Of a stretch of DNA of 64,000 nucleotides, positions 8,745 through 17,749 are shown one piece after another. Position 1 is the stretch's first letter, and each line of letters begins with the position of its first letter. The DNA is from Clostridia bacterium (GTDB lineage: Bacteria > Bacillota > Clostridia > RUG12999): contig JAAWTG010000004.1 of the NCBI GenBank assembly GCA_022801925.1, positions 55,903 to 119,902 on the forward strand. Direction: 5' to 3'. A program made the translations under genes and the position numbers. The notes below the pieces were generated by a model. The model was not told the DNA's origin, searched no databases, and saw nothing but the letters and a program-made list of their open reading frames with translations.

Positions 8745-9719
8745 TTATTTGCATTTGCAGTTACAGTTGCAATTGCAATTTCCACCGTTGTCATTATTAT
8801 CCTTATCACAATCTTTATCAGTATCGACAACATTTAAAACAACTCGTTTATCAATCAGCGTTTCAATGGTGTTGGTCGGATTGATAATCAATGTGCCAGT
8901 CAGGCTTATCTGTCCATTTTCATCAACATAGATTTGCGGTGCGATGAGTTGAGCACTGTAGCAGTAGTCAAACGTCATTAGACCGGTATCCTGGCAGGAC
9001 AAGTAAGGAATACAGATGTCGTTTGTGAAAATGCTGGTCGGGTGTGTTGTTGTGGCATATTCAGCGTTGCGGATTAACATTTTGAAGCTATATGCGCCGC
9101 GGGCAGTTGTGACTGTACCGCACAGGATGTATTCTGCGATATAGTTAACCGTTGTACCCTGAGGTTCTACGACAATAGCAACTTTAGAACCTTCTTTGTT
9201 GTCCTGGCAAGCTGCATTAAGAGAATTCACGTTCAAATCTTCCAGTGCAATAGAAAATTTGTTTTGGTTGATAACATTCACAGGACCGTTATAAGGAACA
9301 TTATTAATCAGGATATCGCCCGCCGACGGCATAGTAGTCGGATATGCGTCCAGAATGGAAGCACTGTAGGACTGGATGGAGAAGCAGGAGTTTTCATCAA
9401 TGACAGGGTCTCCGGCACAGCAGCAGCCGCCTCCGCCGCATGGCGTATATTCTGTGATAATGCTACAGCCTGTAGGCGTCAGGTTCAACGGCTGATTCAC
9501 GCTACAGCCGGATACAACCTTGCTGTCAAAAATTTGCTGTATGTTTGCATAGATAGAACGCGCGTCAGCATTGTTGAATTTCGGTGCGCTCATTCCGGTG
9601 CAGCAAAAACATTTTGCCGGCGGACAGTGGATTGGTTCGCAGCCGTTTGCGATAGGTCTTACCGGCTGGCGTCCGTTTGTATCGTTTGGATAACAATTGT
9701 TGTTGCAATTACAATTCAT
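8745..9719 (-). CDS. Cys/Asn-rich protein of unknown function, possibly spore-coat associated
   Basis: A 324-residue protein without signal peptide or membrane segment. Both ends are extremely rich in Cys and Asn: the N-terminus begins MNCNCNNNCYPND and the C-terminus ends GGNCNCNCNCKCK, with a CGGGGCCC cluster near residue 100. The middle (130-300) has alternating hydrophobic segments that look like beta-sandwich. Cys-tipped proteins like this are often cross-linked into spore coat or exosporium layers, which would suit this sporulating organism, but that is inference; I do not recognise a named family. The start has GAAGGGATG about 9 nt upstream. Confidence 0.6.
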   Translation of the reverse strand: MNCNCNNNCYPNDTNGRQPVRPIANGCEPIHCPPAKCFCCTGMSAPKFNNADARSIYANIQQIFDSKVVSGCSVNQPLNLTPTGCSIITEYTPCGGGGCCCAGDPVIDENSCFSIQSYSASILDAYPTTMPSAGDILINNVPYNGPVNVINQNKFSIALEDLNVNSLNAACQDNKEGSKVAIVVEPQGTTVNYIAEYILCGTVTTARGAYSFKMLIRNAEYATTTHPTSIFTNDICIPYLSCQDTGLMTFDYCYSAQLIAPQIYVDENGQISLTGTLIINPTNTIETLIDKRVVLNVVDTDKDCDKDNNDNGGNCNCNCNCKCK

Positions 9720-9821
9720 TGAAATTTCATCCCTTCAAAATTAAATTCAATAATAGAACTACAATAACATGATATGCAGGAAAAAACTTATGTGTGACGC
9801 CGTAAAAAGTCTTTACTTTTT

Positions 9822-9850
9822 AGGAATTTTGGTGTATGATTATATTATGA
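9822..9850 (+). promoter_or_regulatory. sigma-A-like promoter reading into the inverted-repeat element
   Basis: TTTACT (9822-9827), a 17-bp gap and TATGAT (9845-9850). Transcription from it would run through the element at 9869-10161 into the lipoprotein gene. The -35 box is only a fair match. Confidence 0.45.
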
Positions 9851-9868
9851 ATATTTATGCGTTTTTGA

Positions 9869-10161
9869 TACCATCACTTGACAAAGACACACACAGTTTT
9901 TCAGACACAAATCCTAAAATTGACGCCCGCTCCTCGTTCGCGGGCAAGAGCTCTGCTCTCTCGTCTTCCTAGTCACTTTCAAAATTTGTGTCTGAAAAAC
10001 TCCGTCAGACCTTTCCAAGAAGAAAAATTAGGGCTGGCAAGACCGAGGACGAAGGCTTGCTTTCCTTGGGGTCAAGGACGAGAACGCTGCTAGCTCTAAT
10101 TTTCACCTTCCAGGTACGCGTCTCTTGTGAAAGGCGTATGTGCTCTTGTCAAGTGATGGTA
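9869..10161 (+). mobile_element. 293-bp element with 16-bp terminal inverted repeats, copy 1
   Basis: TACCATCACTTGACAA at 9869-9884 is repeated inverted and exact at 10146-10161. Inside, a perfect 17-bp stem pairs 9896-9912 with 9984-10000, and a second 12-bp stem pairs 10024-10035 with 10092-10103 (one G-U). The loop of the first stem contains TTCGCGGGCA and CTGCTCT segments that recur in the copy at 55383. No open reading frame of note lies inside, so it resembles a non-autonomous palindromic element or a structured RNA. It fills the gap between the Cys-rich protein and the lipoprotein. Confidence 0.7.
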
Positions 10162-10203
10162 GGAGTCGTTTGAATAAAGGAATGCGGAAAAAGAGGTATG
10201 ATG

Positions 10204-11757
10204 ATGAATCAAATGAAACGGCTGCTTGCAGCAGTGTTAATATGTGCCGGTATTGCAGGGCTGGCAGGGTGCGGAAATACAAAAACATATCCGTTAAAAA
10301 CGGGTGAAACCTTAACATATTGGATGAATTGGCACCGTGTGGGAAAGGCGATTGCGCCCTCTATGCAGGCAACGGAGTTTGGCAAAGGTCTGGAGGAACG
10401 CACAGGTGTTAAAATTGAATATATTCATCCAACAGGCGGCAATGAAGAAGAATATTTTGAGTTGATGATTTCTTCCAATAGTCTGCCTGATATAATAGAA
10501 TATGAGTGGGACGGCGTTATCAGCGGCGTTTCCAGACAATTGTCTGCCGGAAAAATAATAGATTTGGCGCCGCTGCTGCCCCAATATGCGCCGGATTATA
10601 AAGCGTGGCTGGAACGCGATGACGAAGCCCGCAGACTGGCAACGACAGAAAATGGAAAATATCCCTATTTTGTAGGAGCCTATGCAGATGACTATCAAAC
10701 GGTATATTTAGGACCATTTTTTCGGAAAGATTGGCTGGAGGAATTTGGATTACAAGAACCGGAAACAATTGATGAGTGGGAAAACACTTTGCGAATATTC
10801 AAAGAGAAAAAAGGAGCGCAGGCGCCGCTTTCTTTGACGCAGGAAATGGTGGAGAACAATGCTGTTATAGGCGCATATGGCGTGGGATACCTGTTTTATC
10901 AGGAAGATGGCAAGGTGAAATACGGGCCCTTGGAGACAGGCTTCCGCGATTATGTGCAGCGAATGGCGAAATGGTACAGGGAAGGGCTTTTAGATTCCAT
11001 GTATCCACTGGTGGATCAGGCAAGAATTGAAATGAATTTATTTTCGGGAAAAACGGGCGCGGGATTTGCTTATCTTGGCGCAGATATTGGTACTTGGCAA
11101 AGAAAAATCAAGGAACAGCAACTGCCGATTGTGTTGACGGGCGTCAAAAATCCATCTCTGCAAAAAGGGGAATCAGCAAAAATTGCACCGCGCAACACGA
11201 GAGTAATCAGCACTTATGCTGCGGCGGTCAGTACACAATGTAAATCGCCGAAAACGGCGGTCCGGTTTTTGAACTATGCTTACACGGAAGAAGGAAAACG
11301 CTATTTTAATTTTGGAATAGAAAATGTGAGTTATACCATGAAGGACGGTGTGCCGACTTATACGCCGTTGATTACGGAAAATCCCAATATGCCGATGGTA
11401 AATGCGCTTGCTATGTATACCAGAGCAAGTTATGGCGGACCGTTTATCAGAGATGCGCAGTATACCGCTCAATATTATCAGGACGAAATACAGAAAGAGG
11501 CGTTGCATAAATGGGCGGACAATGAAGCGGCACGGTATATTTTACCCACGATGACGGTATCAGAAGATACGCAATGGTTCTCCGCAAGGCTGGAGAAAAT
11601 GAAAAAATATCAGCGGGAAATGGTAACAAAATTGATGATTGGGGAATTGGATATGAACCAATATGACCAGTTTATACAGACGCTGAAAGACACTTATGGT
11701 ATAGAAGAAATGATAGAGGTTTTGCAGCAGTTTTATGACGCTACACAAAGAAATTGA
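10204..11757 (+). CDS. extracellular solute-binding lipoprotein
   Basis: A 517-residue lipoprotein: basic start, hydrophobic core and lipobox LAGC, giving a lipid-anchored protein on the outer face of the membrane. The length and sequence pattern fit the family 1 extracellular solute-binding proteins of LplA/YtcQ type, which usually serve oligosaccharide ABC importers. No permease genes lie beside it, so it is either an orphan receptor or works with permeases elsewhere. The ATG at 10204 is preferred because AAGAGG lies 7 nt upstream; ATGs at 10198 and 10201 are possible but too close to that site. The next gene starts 13 nt after its stop. Confidence 0.8.
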   Translation: MNQMKRLLAAVLICAGIAGLAGCGNTKTYPLKTGETLTYWMNWHRVGKAIAPSMQATEFGKGLEERTGVKIEYIHPTGGNEEEYFELMISSNSLPDIIEYEWDGVISGVSRQLSAGKIIDLAPLLPQYAPDYKAWLERDDEARRLATTENGKYPYFVGAYADDYQTVYLGPFFRKDWLEEFGLQEPETIDEWENTLRIFKEKKGAQAPLSLTQEMVENNAVIGAYGVGYLFYQEDGKVKYGPLETGFRDYVQRMAKWYREGLLDSMYPLVDQARIEMNLFSGKTGAGFAYLGADIGTWQRKIKEQQLPIVLTGVKNPSLQKGESAKIAPRNTRVISTYAAAVSTQCKSPKTAVRFLNYAYTEEGKRYFNFGIENVSYTMKDGVPTYTPLITENPNMPMVNALAMYTRASYGGPFIRDAQYTAQYYQDEIQKEALHKWADNEAARYILPTMTVSEDTQWFSARLEKMKKYQREMVTKLMIGELDMNQYDQFIQTLKDTYGIEEMIEVLQQFYDATQRN

Positions 11758-11770
11758 GGAGTACTATCTT

Positions 11771-12610
11771 ATGAAAACAGTATCGGTAATACCCAATAAA
11801 ATCAAAGATAAAGATTTTCGTGTTTTGCGCAGTGTCGTGCGTATTTTGGAAAAACAAGTGAAAGTGCTTGTCGACATTGGCAGCTGCGGGAGAATTGATG
11901 GACTGCGCGCGGCGCAGCGGCGCGGGGCGGAACTATATAAACGGGCGGACTGTATCATTGGACTGGGCGGAGACGGTACGTTGCTTTCCATTGCACCCAA
12001 AGCCAGCTTATATGATAAACCCATGTTTGGCGTGAATCTTGGCAGGGTGGGATTTTTGTCCTCTGTGGAAGTGGATACATTTGAAGAAAAATGGAAGCAA
12101 ATTATGCGTGGAGAATACCGGATAGAATCGCGGATGATGCTGGAAACGGACTATCAGTCGCGTAAACGTACAGCGCTGAACGATGTGGTAATCACGAGGG
12201 AGAGTTTTTCACGCATGATTGAACTGCAAATTCATGTGGACGGCATCATGGTGGACTCCTATATGGCGGACGGCATTATCATTGCTACGCCGACGGGCTC
12301 GACGGCATATTCGCTTTCCGCCGGAGGGCCGGTAGTGCATCCGAATATGGATACTATTTTAATTACGCCGATTTGCCCGCACGATTTATATGCCCGGCCC
12401 ATTGTTTTACCGGCAGACCGAACGGTCAGTATTAAGATTGGAAATACCTACCGATACACGGCGAAAATTACGGTGGATGGTCGGCGCGACAGGGTGATGA
12501 CCTGTGGAGACGAGTTGTTTGTGACGCGTGCACAGAGCAGTTGTAAACTGATTAAAGTGGACGGAAAAAGTTTTTATGATATTGTTCGCGAAAAAATTGC
12601 GGGTAAATAG
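11771..12610 (+). CDS. nadK: NAD kinase
   Basis: A 279-residue NAD(+)/NADH kinase, which phosphorylates NAD to NADP in the cytoplasm. The diagnostic GGDGTLL motif is near residue 64, and the second conserved block ATPTGSTAYSLSAGGPVVHP follows in the C-terminal half. The ATG at 11771 has GAGGAG about 11 nt upstream; the frame extends further but into the lipoprotein gene. It heads the nadK-argR-recN order that is widely conserved in Firmicutes, with short gaps of 14 and 20 nt. Confidence 0.95.
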   Translation: MKTVSVIPNKIKDKDFRVLRSVVRILEKQVKVLVDIGSCGRIDGLRAAQRRGAELYKRADCIIGLGGDGTLLSIAPKASLYDKPMFGVNLGRVGFLSSVEVDTFEEKWKQIMRGEYRIESRMMLETDYQSRKRTALNDVVITRESFSRMIELQIHVDGIMVDSYMADGIIIATPTGSTAYSLSAGGPVVHPNMDTILITPICPHDLYARPIVLPADRTVSIKIGNTYRYTAKITVDGRRDRVMTCGDELFVTRAQSSCKLIKVDGKSFYDIVREKIAGK

Positions 12611-12624
12611 GAGGGCACAAACCA

Positions 12625-13083
12625 ATGGCAAGCAAATATGACAGACATGCAAAAATCATTGAACTGATTGGTGAATATGAAATACAAACGCAGGAGGAAT
12701 TGGTGGAGCGGCTGCGGGCGGAACAGTTTGACGCAACGCAGGCGACTGTCTCCAGAGATATCAGGGAACTGCGGCTGATTAAAGTAATGAGCGGAAACGG
12801 CGTGTATAAATATGCAACAACGGCGGCGGGGGCGGTAAGCGACACCACCGCCAAACTGCAAATCATTTTTTCAGAAAGCGTCACCACCATTGATTATGCG
12901 CAAAATATTGTTGTGGTTAAAACGCTGCCGGGTATGGCGCAGGCGGCGGCGTCCGCAATGGATGCAATGGAACATGACGGCGTGATAGGATGCATTGCGG
13001 GAGACGATACGGTAATGGTCGTCATTCGTGACACCAAGGATGCACAGAAATTGACGGCGAAACTGAAACGCCTGGTCAAATAA
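12625..13083 (+). CDS. argR: arginine repressor
   Basis: A 152-residue ArgR/AhrC protein. Residues 1-70 form the winged-helix DNA-binding domain (TQEELVERLR, ATVSRDIRELRLIKV), and residues 85-150 form the arginine-binding hexamerisation domain with the GCIAGDDTVMVV segment. It binds ARG boxes when arginine is bound and controls arginine synthesis and breakdown genes. None of its usual targets lies in this window; its place between nadK and recN is a conserved position, not a sign of local regulation. GGAGGGC lies 9 nt upstream of the ATG. Confidence 0.95.
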   Translation: MASKYDRHAKIIELIGEYEIQTQEELVERLRAEQFDATQATVSRDIRELRLIKVMSGNGVYKYATTAAGAVSDTTAKLQIIFSESVTTIDYAQNIVVVKTLPGMAQAAASAMDAMEHDGVIGCIAGDDTVMVVIRDTKDAQKLTAKLKRLVK

Positions 13084-13103
13084 GGGAAGGGAAGTGAAGG
13101 CGT

Positions 13104-14807
13104 ATGCTGGCGAATTTAAGTATTCAAAACATTGCCGTCATTGAATCGGTTCAGGTGGAATTTTATGATGGATTTCATGTCCTGACAGGAGAAACCGGCG
13201 CGGGAAAATCCATTCTGATTGATTCCATTGCCATGGTGCTCGGGCAGCGGACACAAAAAGAGTTGATTCGTACCGGCGCCAACAAAGCAAAGGTCAGCGC
13301 GTTGTTCTATGTGTCGGAGGAAGTGTGGAAGCTGCTGGAAGAGCATGGCATAGAGCGCACAGAGGACGGGTCACTGTTGGTGGAACGGGAATTGGCAGAC
13401 AATGGTCGCAGCACCTGTAAAATAAACGGTTCTCTGTCCAGCGTCACCATTTTAAAAGAAATTGGAAAGTATTTGATACATATTCACGGGCAGCAGGATA
13501 CCACGTTGCTCTACAGTGCAGAAAAACATATTGATTTGCTGGACGCTTGGGCGGGCGGCGTGCTGAAAACATGTAGCGAAGCGTATCATGAGCAATATAT
13601 AGAATATGGCGCGTTGCGGCACCAATTGGAAAGCCTGCAAATGGACGAAAGCAAACGGGCGCGGGAAATCGATGTGCTGGAGTTTCAGGTGCAGGAGATT
13701 GAGGCGGCAAACTTGTTGCCGGAGGAAGAAAAAGAACTGGAAGAACGCAGAAATATTTTGGAAAATGCGGAAAAAGTCAATGAAGTATTGGCATTAACCT
13801 ATCAGATATTATATGAGCAGGAATCCAGCGCCGCGGAACTGATTGGCGCAGGCAGTGCGCAATTGCAGACAATTGCGGGAATCGGAGAAGATTTTGCAGA
13901 GATATCCGGTCGTTTGGAAGATGTGAAATATAGCTTGGAGGACGTTACCGGCAGTATTGCCGCTTGTTTGGAAGATGTGGACTACAGCGGTCAGGAACTG
14001 GACAGGATTCATGACCGTCTGGACGCCATTCGTACATTGAAACGGAAATATGGACAGAGTATCGAAGAAATATTGCAGTTTCGGGACGAAGCGGCGCAGC
14101 GGCTGGAAGTGCTGCGCGGCAGTGAGCAGCAGTGCGGGCAGTTGGAACAGCAGCTTTCCCAGACGCGGCAAAAGCTGAAGCAAAACGCCGCAGAATTATC
14201 CCGGCAGCGCCGGAAAGCGGCGGCAAAGCTGGAAAAAGAAATTGAAACGCAGCTTGCGGAACTGCAAATGAAAGGCTGCAAGTTTAAAGTTGATATACAG
14301 GAGACGGAAGGATTCACGGCGAAAGGAACCGACAAGATTGAGTTTTTAATTGCGCCTAATGTTGGAGAAGAACTGCGGGCGTTATCGAAAATTGCTTCGG
14401 GCGGCGAACTCTCCCGTATCATGCTGGCAATCAAATGTATTATGGCAAAAGCGGACAGCAACGAGACCTATGTGTTTGATGAAATTGATACCGGAATCAG
14501 CGGACAGGCTGCAGAAAAAGTGGCGCAGAAATTGGAAAAGGTGTCTTTGCAAAAACAGACCATTATCATCACGCACAGCGGGACGATTGCGGCAATGGCG
14601 GATCACCACTATCTGATTGAAAAAAAAGTCAGCGGCGGCAGAACCATGACAGGTTTGCAGATGCTGGACAAAGAAGGGCGTATTCGTGAGATTGCACGGC
14701 TTGGTTCCGGCGGTCAGATTACAGAAACCGCCTGCCGTCACGCAGAAGAATTGCTTTCTTTGGCAGCGGAGACAAAAGCTGGACTGGTGCGCGCGGAAAA
14801 AGCATGA
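13104..14807 (+). CDS. recN: DNA repair protein RecN
   Basis: A 567-residue SMC-like protein of double-strand-break repair. Walker A is GETGAGKS at residues 29-36. A HIHGQQD block follows near 130, and long Glu/Lys/Gln-rich coiled coils occupy about 160-390. The C-terminal half contains ASGGELSRIMLA and Walker B YVFDEIDTGISG. The length is typical. Twenty nucleotides separate it from argR, with an AAGGGAAG ribosome site. In many Bacilli spoIVB follows recN, but here it is absent and a P-loop ATPase comes next. Confidence 0.95.
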   Translation: MLANLSIQNIAVIESVQVEFYDGFHVLTGETGAGKSILIDSIAMVLGQRTQKELIRTGANKAKVSALFYVSEEVWKLLEEHGIERTEDGSLLVERELADNGRSTCKINGSLSSVTILKEIGKYLIHIHGQQDTTLLYSAEKHIDLLDAWAGGVLKTCSEAYHEQYIEYGALRHQLESLQMDESKRAREIDVLEFQVQEIEAANLLPEEEKELEERRNILENAEKVNEVLALTYQILYEQESSAAELIGAGSAQLQTIAGIGEDFAEISGRLEDVKYSLEDVTGSIAACLEDVDYSGQELDRIHDRLDAIRTLKRKYGQSIEEILQFRDEAAQRLEVLRGSEQQCGQLEQQLSQTRQKLKQNAAELSRQRRKAAAKLEKEIETQLAELQMKGCKFKVDIQETEGFTAKGTDKIEFLIAPNVGEELRALSKIASGGELSRIMLAIKCIMAKADSNETYVFDEIDTGISGQAAEKVAQKLEKVSLQKQTIIITHSGTIAAMADHHYLIEKKVSGGRTMTGLQMLDKEGRIREIARLGSGGQITETACRHAEELLSLAAETKAGLVRAEKA

Positions 14808-14880
14808 AAAACGCGAAAAAAAGCAAAAAACAGTGTAAGGTAAAGCAAGAAACGTTCTTTTTTTATGCAGCGCGTTGTAG

Positions 14881-14886
14881 TATAAT
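14881..14886 (+). promoter_or_regulatory. -10 box upstream of the P-loop ATPase gene
   Basis: TATAAT with a poor T-rich -35 region 17 bp upstream. Transcription from it would start at about 14893, downstream of the AGGAGG at 14887-14892. That argues that the ATG at 14900 is not the main start. Confidence 0.4.
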
Positions 14887-14956
14887 AGGAGGTACATAGA
14901 TGTTTGATTTGCGTGTCAGGCATCTATGTATTTTGATGTTTATGGGAGGAACCCGT

Positions 14957-15622
14957 GTGGAATTTGCAAACCGAACCATTGTGGTTGGTCATTACGGCAG
15001 TGGGAAAACGGAGTTTGCTTTGAATGCAGCATTACGTCTGCGGGAGGAAGGTAAACCTGTGACCATTGTCGATTTAGATACTGTCAATCCGTATTTCAGG
15101 ACAAACGACGTCAGAAAAAAGCTGGAGACGTTGGGAATCAGTGTGATTGCGCCGATTTATGCAAATACCAATCTGGATTTGCCGGCGTTGCCGCCGGAGG
15201 TATACGCTGCGTTTGAAAGGAAAGAAGACTACGTGATTTTTGACGTAGGCGGTGATGATGAAGGCGCAACAGCGCTGGGGCAATATAAACCAAGATTTGA
15301 CGGAGCACCCTACGAAATGCTGGCGGTTGTCAACGCAAAGCGTCCGCTGACAAGGACAGCGGAGGAAATGGCGGACAGTGTGCGGCTGATAGAGCAGACG
15401 TCGCGGCTTAACGTGAGCGCGCTGGTCAACAACACGAATTTGTCCTATGCGACGCAGCCGGAGGACGTGCTGGAAAGCGTCGGTGAAGTGGAACGTGCGG
15501 CAAAAATGCTGAACATTCCCGTGAAATGTACGGCAGTGCGGCGGGACTTGGCGCAGGCGGTGCGGCGGGATGATGTGTTTGCCTTGGATTTACAGTTGGA
15601 ACTGCCGGGCGGCAGGGGATAG
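14957..15622 (+). CDS. ParA/MinD-like P-loop ATPase of unknown role
   Basis: A 221-residue ATP-binding protein with Walker A GHYGSGKTEFA close to its N-terminus and an IVDLDTVNPYFRTND segment typical of deviant-Walker ParA/MinD ATPases. Family members usually begin 5-10 residues before the P-loop, which fits the GTG at 14957 (GGGAGG 7 nt upstream). An ATG at 14900 also has a perfect AGGAGG, giving a 240-residue form, but a TATAAT overlaps that region. It precedes the 2-oxoacid oxidoreductase genes by about 70 nt and probably shares their transcript. Proteins of this type often neighbour ferredoxin-oxidoreductase operons, but their job is not known. Confidence 0.75.
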   Translation: MEFANRTIVVGHYGSGKTEFALNAALRLREEGKPVTIVDLDTVNPYFRTNDVRKKLETLGISVIAPIYANTNLDLPALPPEVYAAFERKEDYVIFDVGGDDEGATALGQYKPRFDGAPYEMLAVVNAKRPLTRTAEEMADSVRLIEQTSRLNVSALVNNTNLSYATQPEDVLESVGEVERAAKMLNIPVKCTAVRRDLAQAVRRDDVFALDLQLELPGGRG

Positions 15623-15693
15623 GGAATTGCATAGGGCGTTTTTCCTATGCCGATATAAAAGAAAAGGGAATTTCATGGTGGAGGTGAAAAGAG

Positions 15694-15897
15694 ATGGCGA
15701 AGATTACCATCAATTTGGAAGCTTGCAAAGGGTGTGGCTTGTGTACAACGGTCTGCCCGCTGAATCTGCTTTCCATGGCGGAAAAAATGAATAAAAAAGG
15801 CTTCCGCCCCGCACAGATTCTGGAAATGGAAAAATGCGTGGGATGTGCGTCCTGTGCAACGATTTGTCCGGACTGTGTCATTGAAGTGGAAAAATAA
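15694..15897 (+). CDS. 2-oxoacid:ferredoxin oxidoreductase, ferredoxin-like (delta) subunit
   Basis: A 67-residue protein with two 4Fe-4S cluster motifs, CKGCGLCTTVCP and CVGCASCATICP. It carries electrons from the catalytic subunits to free ferredoxin. The ATG is preceded by GGTGGAGGTG. It opens a four-gene operon (delta, alpha, beta, gamma) encoding the heterotetrameric enzyme. Confidence 0.92.
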   Translation: MAKITINLEACKGCGLCTTVCPLNLLSMAEKMNKKGFRPAQILEMEKCVGCASCATICPDCVIEVEK

Positions 15898-15934
15898 AAC
15901 GAAAAGAACAGAAATAGATTGGAGCGTGAAAGCA

Positions 15935-17002
15935 GTGTCAGAAAAAGTGTTAATGAAAGGAAATGAGGCGCTGGCAGAAGCGGCGATTCGCGCGGGCTGC
16001 CGGCTGTTTTTCGGTTATCCGATTACGCCGCAGACGGAGGTCTCGGCATATATGTCCAAACGGATGCCGCAGGTGGACGGTTTGTTTTTGCAGGCGGAAA
16101 GTGAAGTTGCAGCAATCAATATGGTCTATGGCGCGGCGGGCGCGGGTGCGCGCGTGATGACATCGTCCTCCAGTCCAGGAATCAGTTTGAAGCAGGAGGG
16201 AATTTCCTATATTGCAGCGTCTGATTTGCCTTGCTTGGTCGTGAATATTGTCCGCGGTGGTCCGGGACTAGGCGGTATCCAGCCGGCGCAGTCGGACTAT
16301 TTTCAGGCAGTGAAAGGCGGCGGTCATGGCGATTACCATTTGGTGGTACTTGCGCCGGCGTCCGTGCAGGAATTGGTGGATTTGACGGCGGAAGCCTTTG
16401 ATATCGGCGATATGTACCGCGTGCCTGTGATGATTATGGGCGACGGTATGCTGGGACAGATGATGGAACCCATTACGTTCGGCGAACCGAAAAAACGGAA
16501 CTTGCCGGAAAAAACGTGGGCAACGACTGGAACCGCAATGCAGCGCAAAAAGAATGTTGTCAATTCTTTGTATTTAACGCCGGAGGAATTGGAAGAACTC
16601 AATAATGAGCGTGCGAAACGCTATGCGGCGATAGAAGAAAATGAAGTGAAAGTGGAATTGCAGCAAGTAGAGGATGCAGATTTGGTGCTGGTGGCATATG
16701 GCGTAACCGCCCGTATTGCCAAGACAGCAGCCGCAATTGCACGGGAAAAAGGTATGAAAGTCGGTCTTATCCGTCCTATCACCCTATGGCCTTTCCCTAA
16801 AAAAGAAATTGCAAATGCTGCAAAAACAGCAAAATGTTTCCTGACGGTGGAAATGAGTCAGGGACAAATGGTAGAAGATGTACGGCTGGCGGTAAACGGC
16901 ACCAAACCGGTTCATTTTTATGGACGCAACGGCGGTATCGTTCCTACGCCGGATGAAATTGTGAAAGAAATGGAGAAATTGCTGGGAGGTGCGAGCGAAT
17001 GA
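15935..17002 (+). CDS. vorB: 2-oxoacid:ferredoxin oxidoreductase alpha subunit, VorB type
   Basis: A 355-residue alpha subunit of a thiamine-diphosphate 2-oxoacid:ferredoxin oxidoreductase. The opening KGNEALAEAAIRAGC, FGYPITPQTEV and ESEVAAINMVYGAAGAG, followed by SSPGISLKQEGISY, are hallmarks of subunits annotated as VorB (3-methyl-2-oxobutanoate) or KorA (2-oxoglutarate). The exact substrate cannot be settled by eye. The enzyme decarboxylates a 2-oxoacid to its acyl-CoA with reduction of ferredoxin, a reaction typical of anaerobes. The GTG at 15935 has GGAG 10 nt upstream; earlier in-frame codons overlap the ferredoxin gene. Its stop overlaps the next start by 4 nt. Confidence 0.9.
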   Translation: MSEKVLMKGNEALAEAAIRAGCRLFFGYPITPQTEVSAYMSKRMPQVDGLFLQAESEVAAINMVYGAAGAGARVMTSSSSPGISLKQEGISYIAASDLPCLVVNIVRGGPGLGGIQPAQSDYFQAVKGGGHGDYHLVVLAPASVQELVDLTAEAFDIGDMYRVPVMIMGDGMLGQMMEPITFGEPKKRNLPEKTWATTGTAMQRKKNVVNSLYLTPEELEELNNERAKRYAAIEENEVKVELQQVEDADLVLVAYGVTARIAKTAAAIAREKGMKVGLIRPITLWPFPKKEIANAAKTAKCFLTVEMSQGQMVEDVRLAVNGTKPVHFYGRNGGIVPTPDEIVKEMEKLLGGASE

Positions 17003-17736
17003 AAAAAGTATTTGAACGTCCTCACGCACTGTCCGATGTAACGCTGCACTATTGCCCGGGCTGTACCCATGGGATTGTGCACCGTTTGGTGGCAGAGGTC
17101 ATTGACGAACTTGGCATTGAAGGAAACACGGTGGGGATTGCGTCTGTCGGATGCAGCGTGTTTTCCTATAACTATTTTGAATGCGACATGCAGGAAGCGG
17201 CACACGGACGTGCGCCCGCAGTGGCGACAGGCGTGAAACGCGCATTAAAGGATAAAATCGTGTTCACCTATCAGGGGGACGGCGACCTTGCGGCAATTGG
17301 AACGGCGGAAACCGTTCATGCGGCAACACGCGGCGAAAACATTACCGTGATTTTTATTAACAATACGACCTATGGTATGACAGGCGGGCAAATGGCGCCG
17401 ACCACTTTGGTGGGACAGGTGACGCAAACCACGCCGTATGGCAGAAAAACAGAAACGCAGGGATATCCCATCAATATGTCGGAAATGTTGGCGACATTGG
17501 AAGGAACCGCATATATTGAACGCGTAGCGGCGGATAGCGTACAGCATATCCGTGCGGCAAAAAAAGCAATTAAAAAAGCGTTTGAAACGCAAATCGCAGG
17601 CAAGGGATTTTCTATGGTGGAAGTGTTGTCTACGTGTCCGACCAACTGGGGATTGTCTCCGGCGGAAAGTATGCAATGGCTGCGCGATAACATGATACCG
17701 CAGTATCCGCTGGGCGTATTCAAGGAGAAAGAGTAA
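16999..17736 (+). CDS. 2-oxoacid:ferredoxin oxidoreductase beta subunit (thiamine diphosphate binding)
   Basis: A 245-residue beta subunit. HYCPGCTHG near the N-terminus holds cluster-binding cysteines, and GDGDLAAIGTAETVHAA followed by NNTTYGMTGGQMAPTT is the thiamine diphosphate/Mg site. The ATGA overlap with the alpha subunit indicates translational coupling, as expected for a stoichiometric complex. AGGTGCGAG upstream serves as ribosome site. Confidence 0.92.
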   Translation: MKKVFERPHALSDVTLHYCPGCTHGIVHRLVAEVIDELGIEGNTVGIASVGCSVFSYNYFECDMQEAAHGRAPAVATGVKRALKDKIVFTYQGDGDLAAIGTAETVHAATRGENITVIFINNTTYGMTGGQMAPTTLVGQVTQTTPYGRKTETQGYPINMSEMLATLEGTAYIERVAADSVQHIRAAKKAIKKAFETQIAGKGFSMVEVLSTCPTNWGLSPAESMQWLRDNMIPQYPLGVFKEKE

Positions 17737-17749
17737 GGAGGAGAGAACA

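Noticed and set aside
9869..10161. An insertion sequence
   Set aside because: It has terminal inverted repeats but is under 300 bp with no transposase frame, so it is at most non-autonomous.
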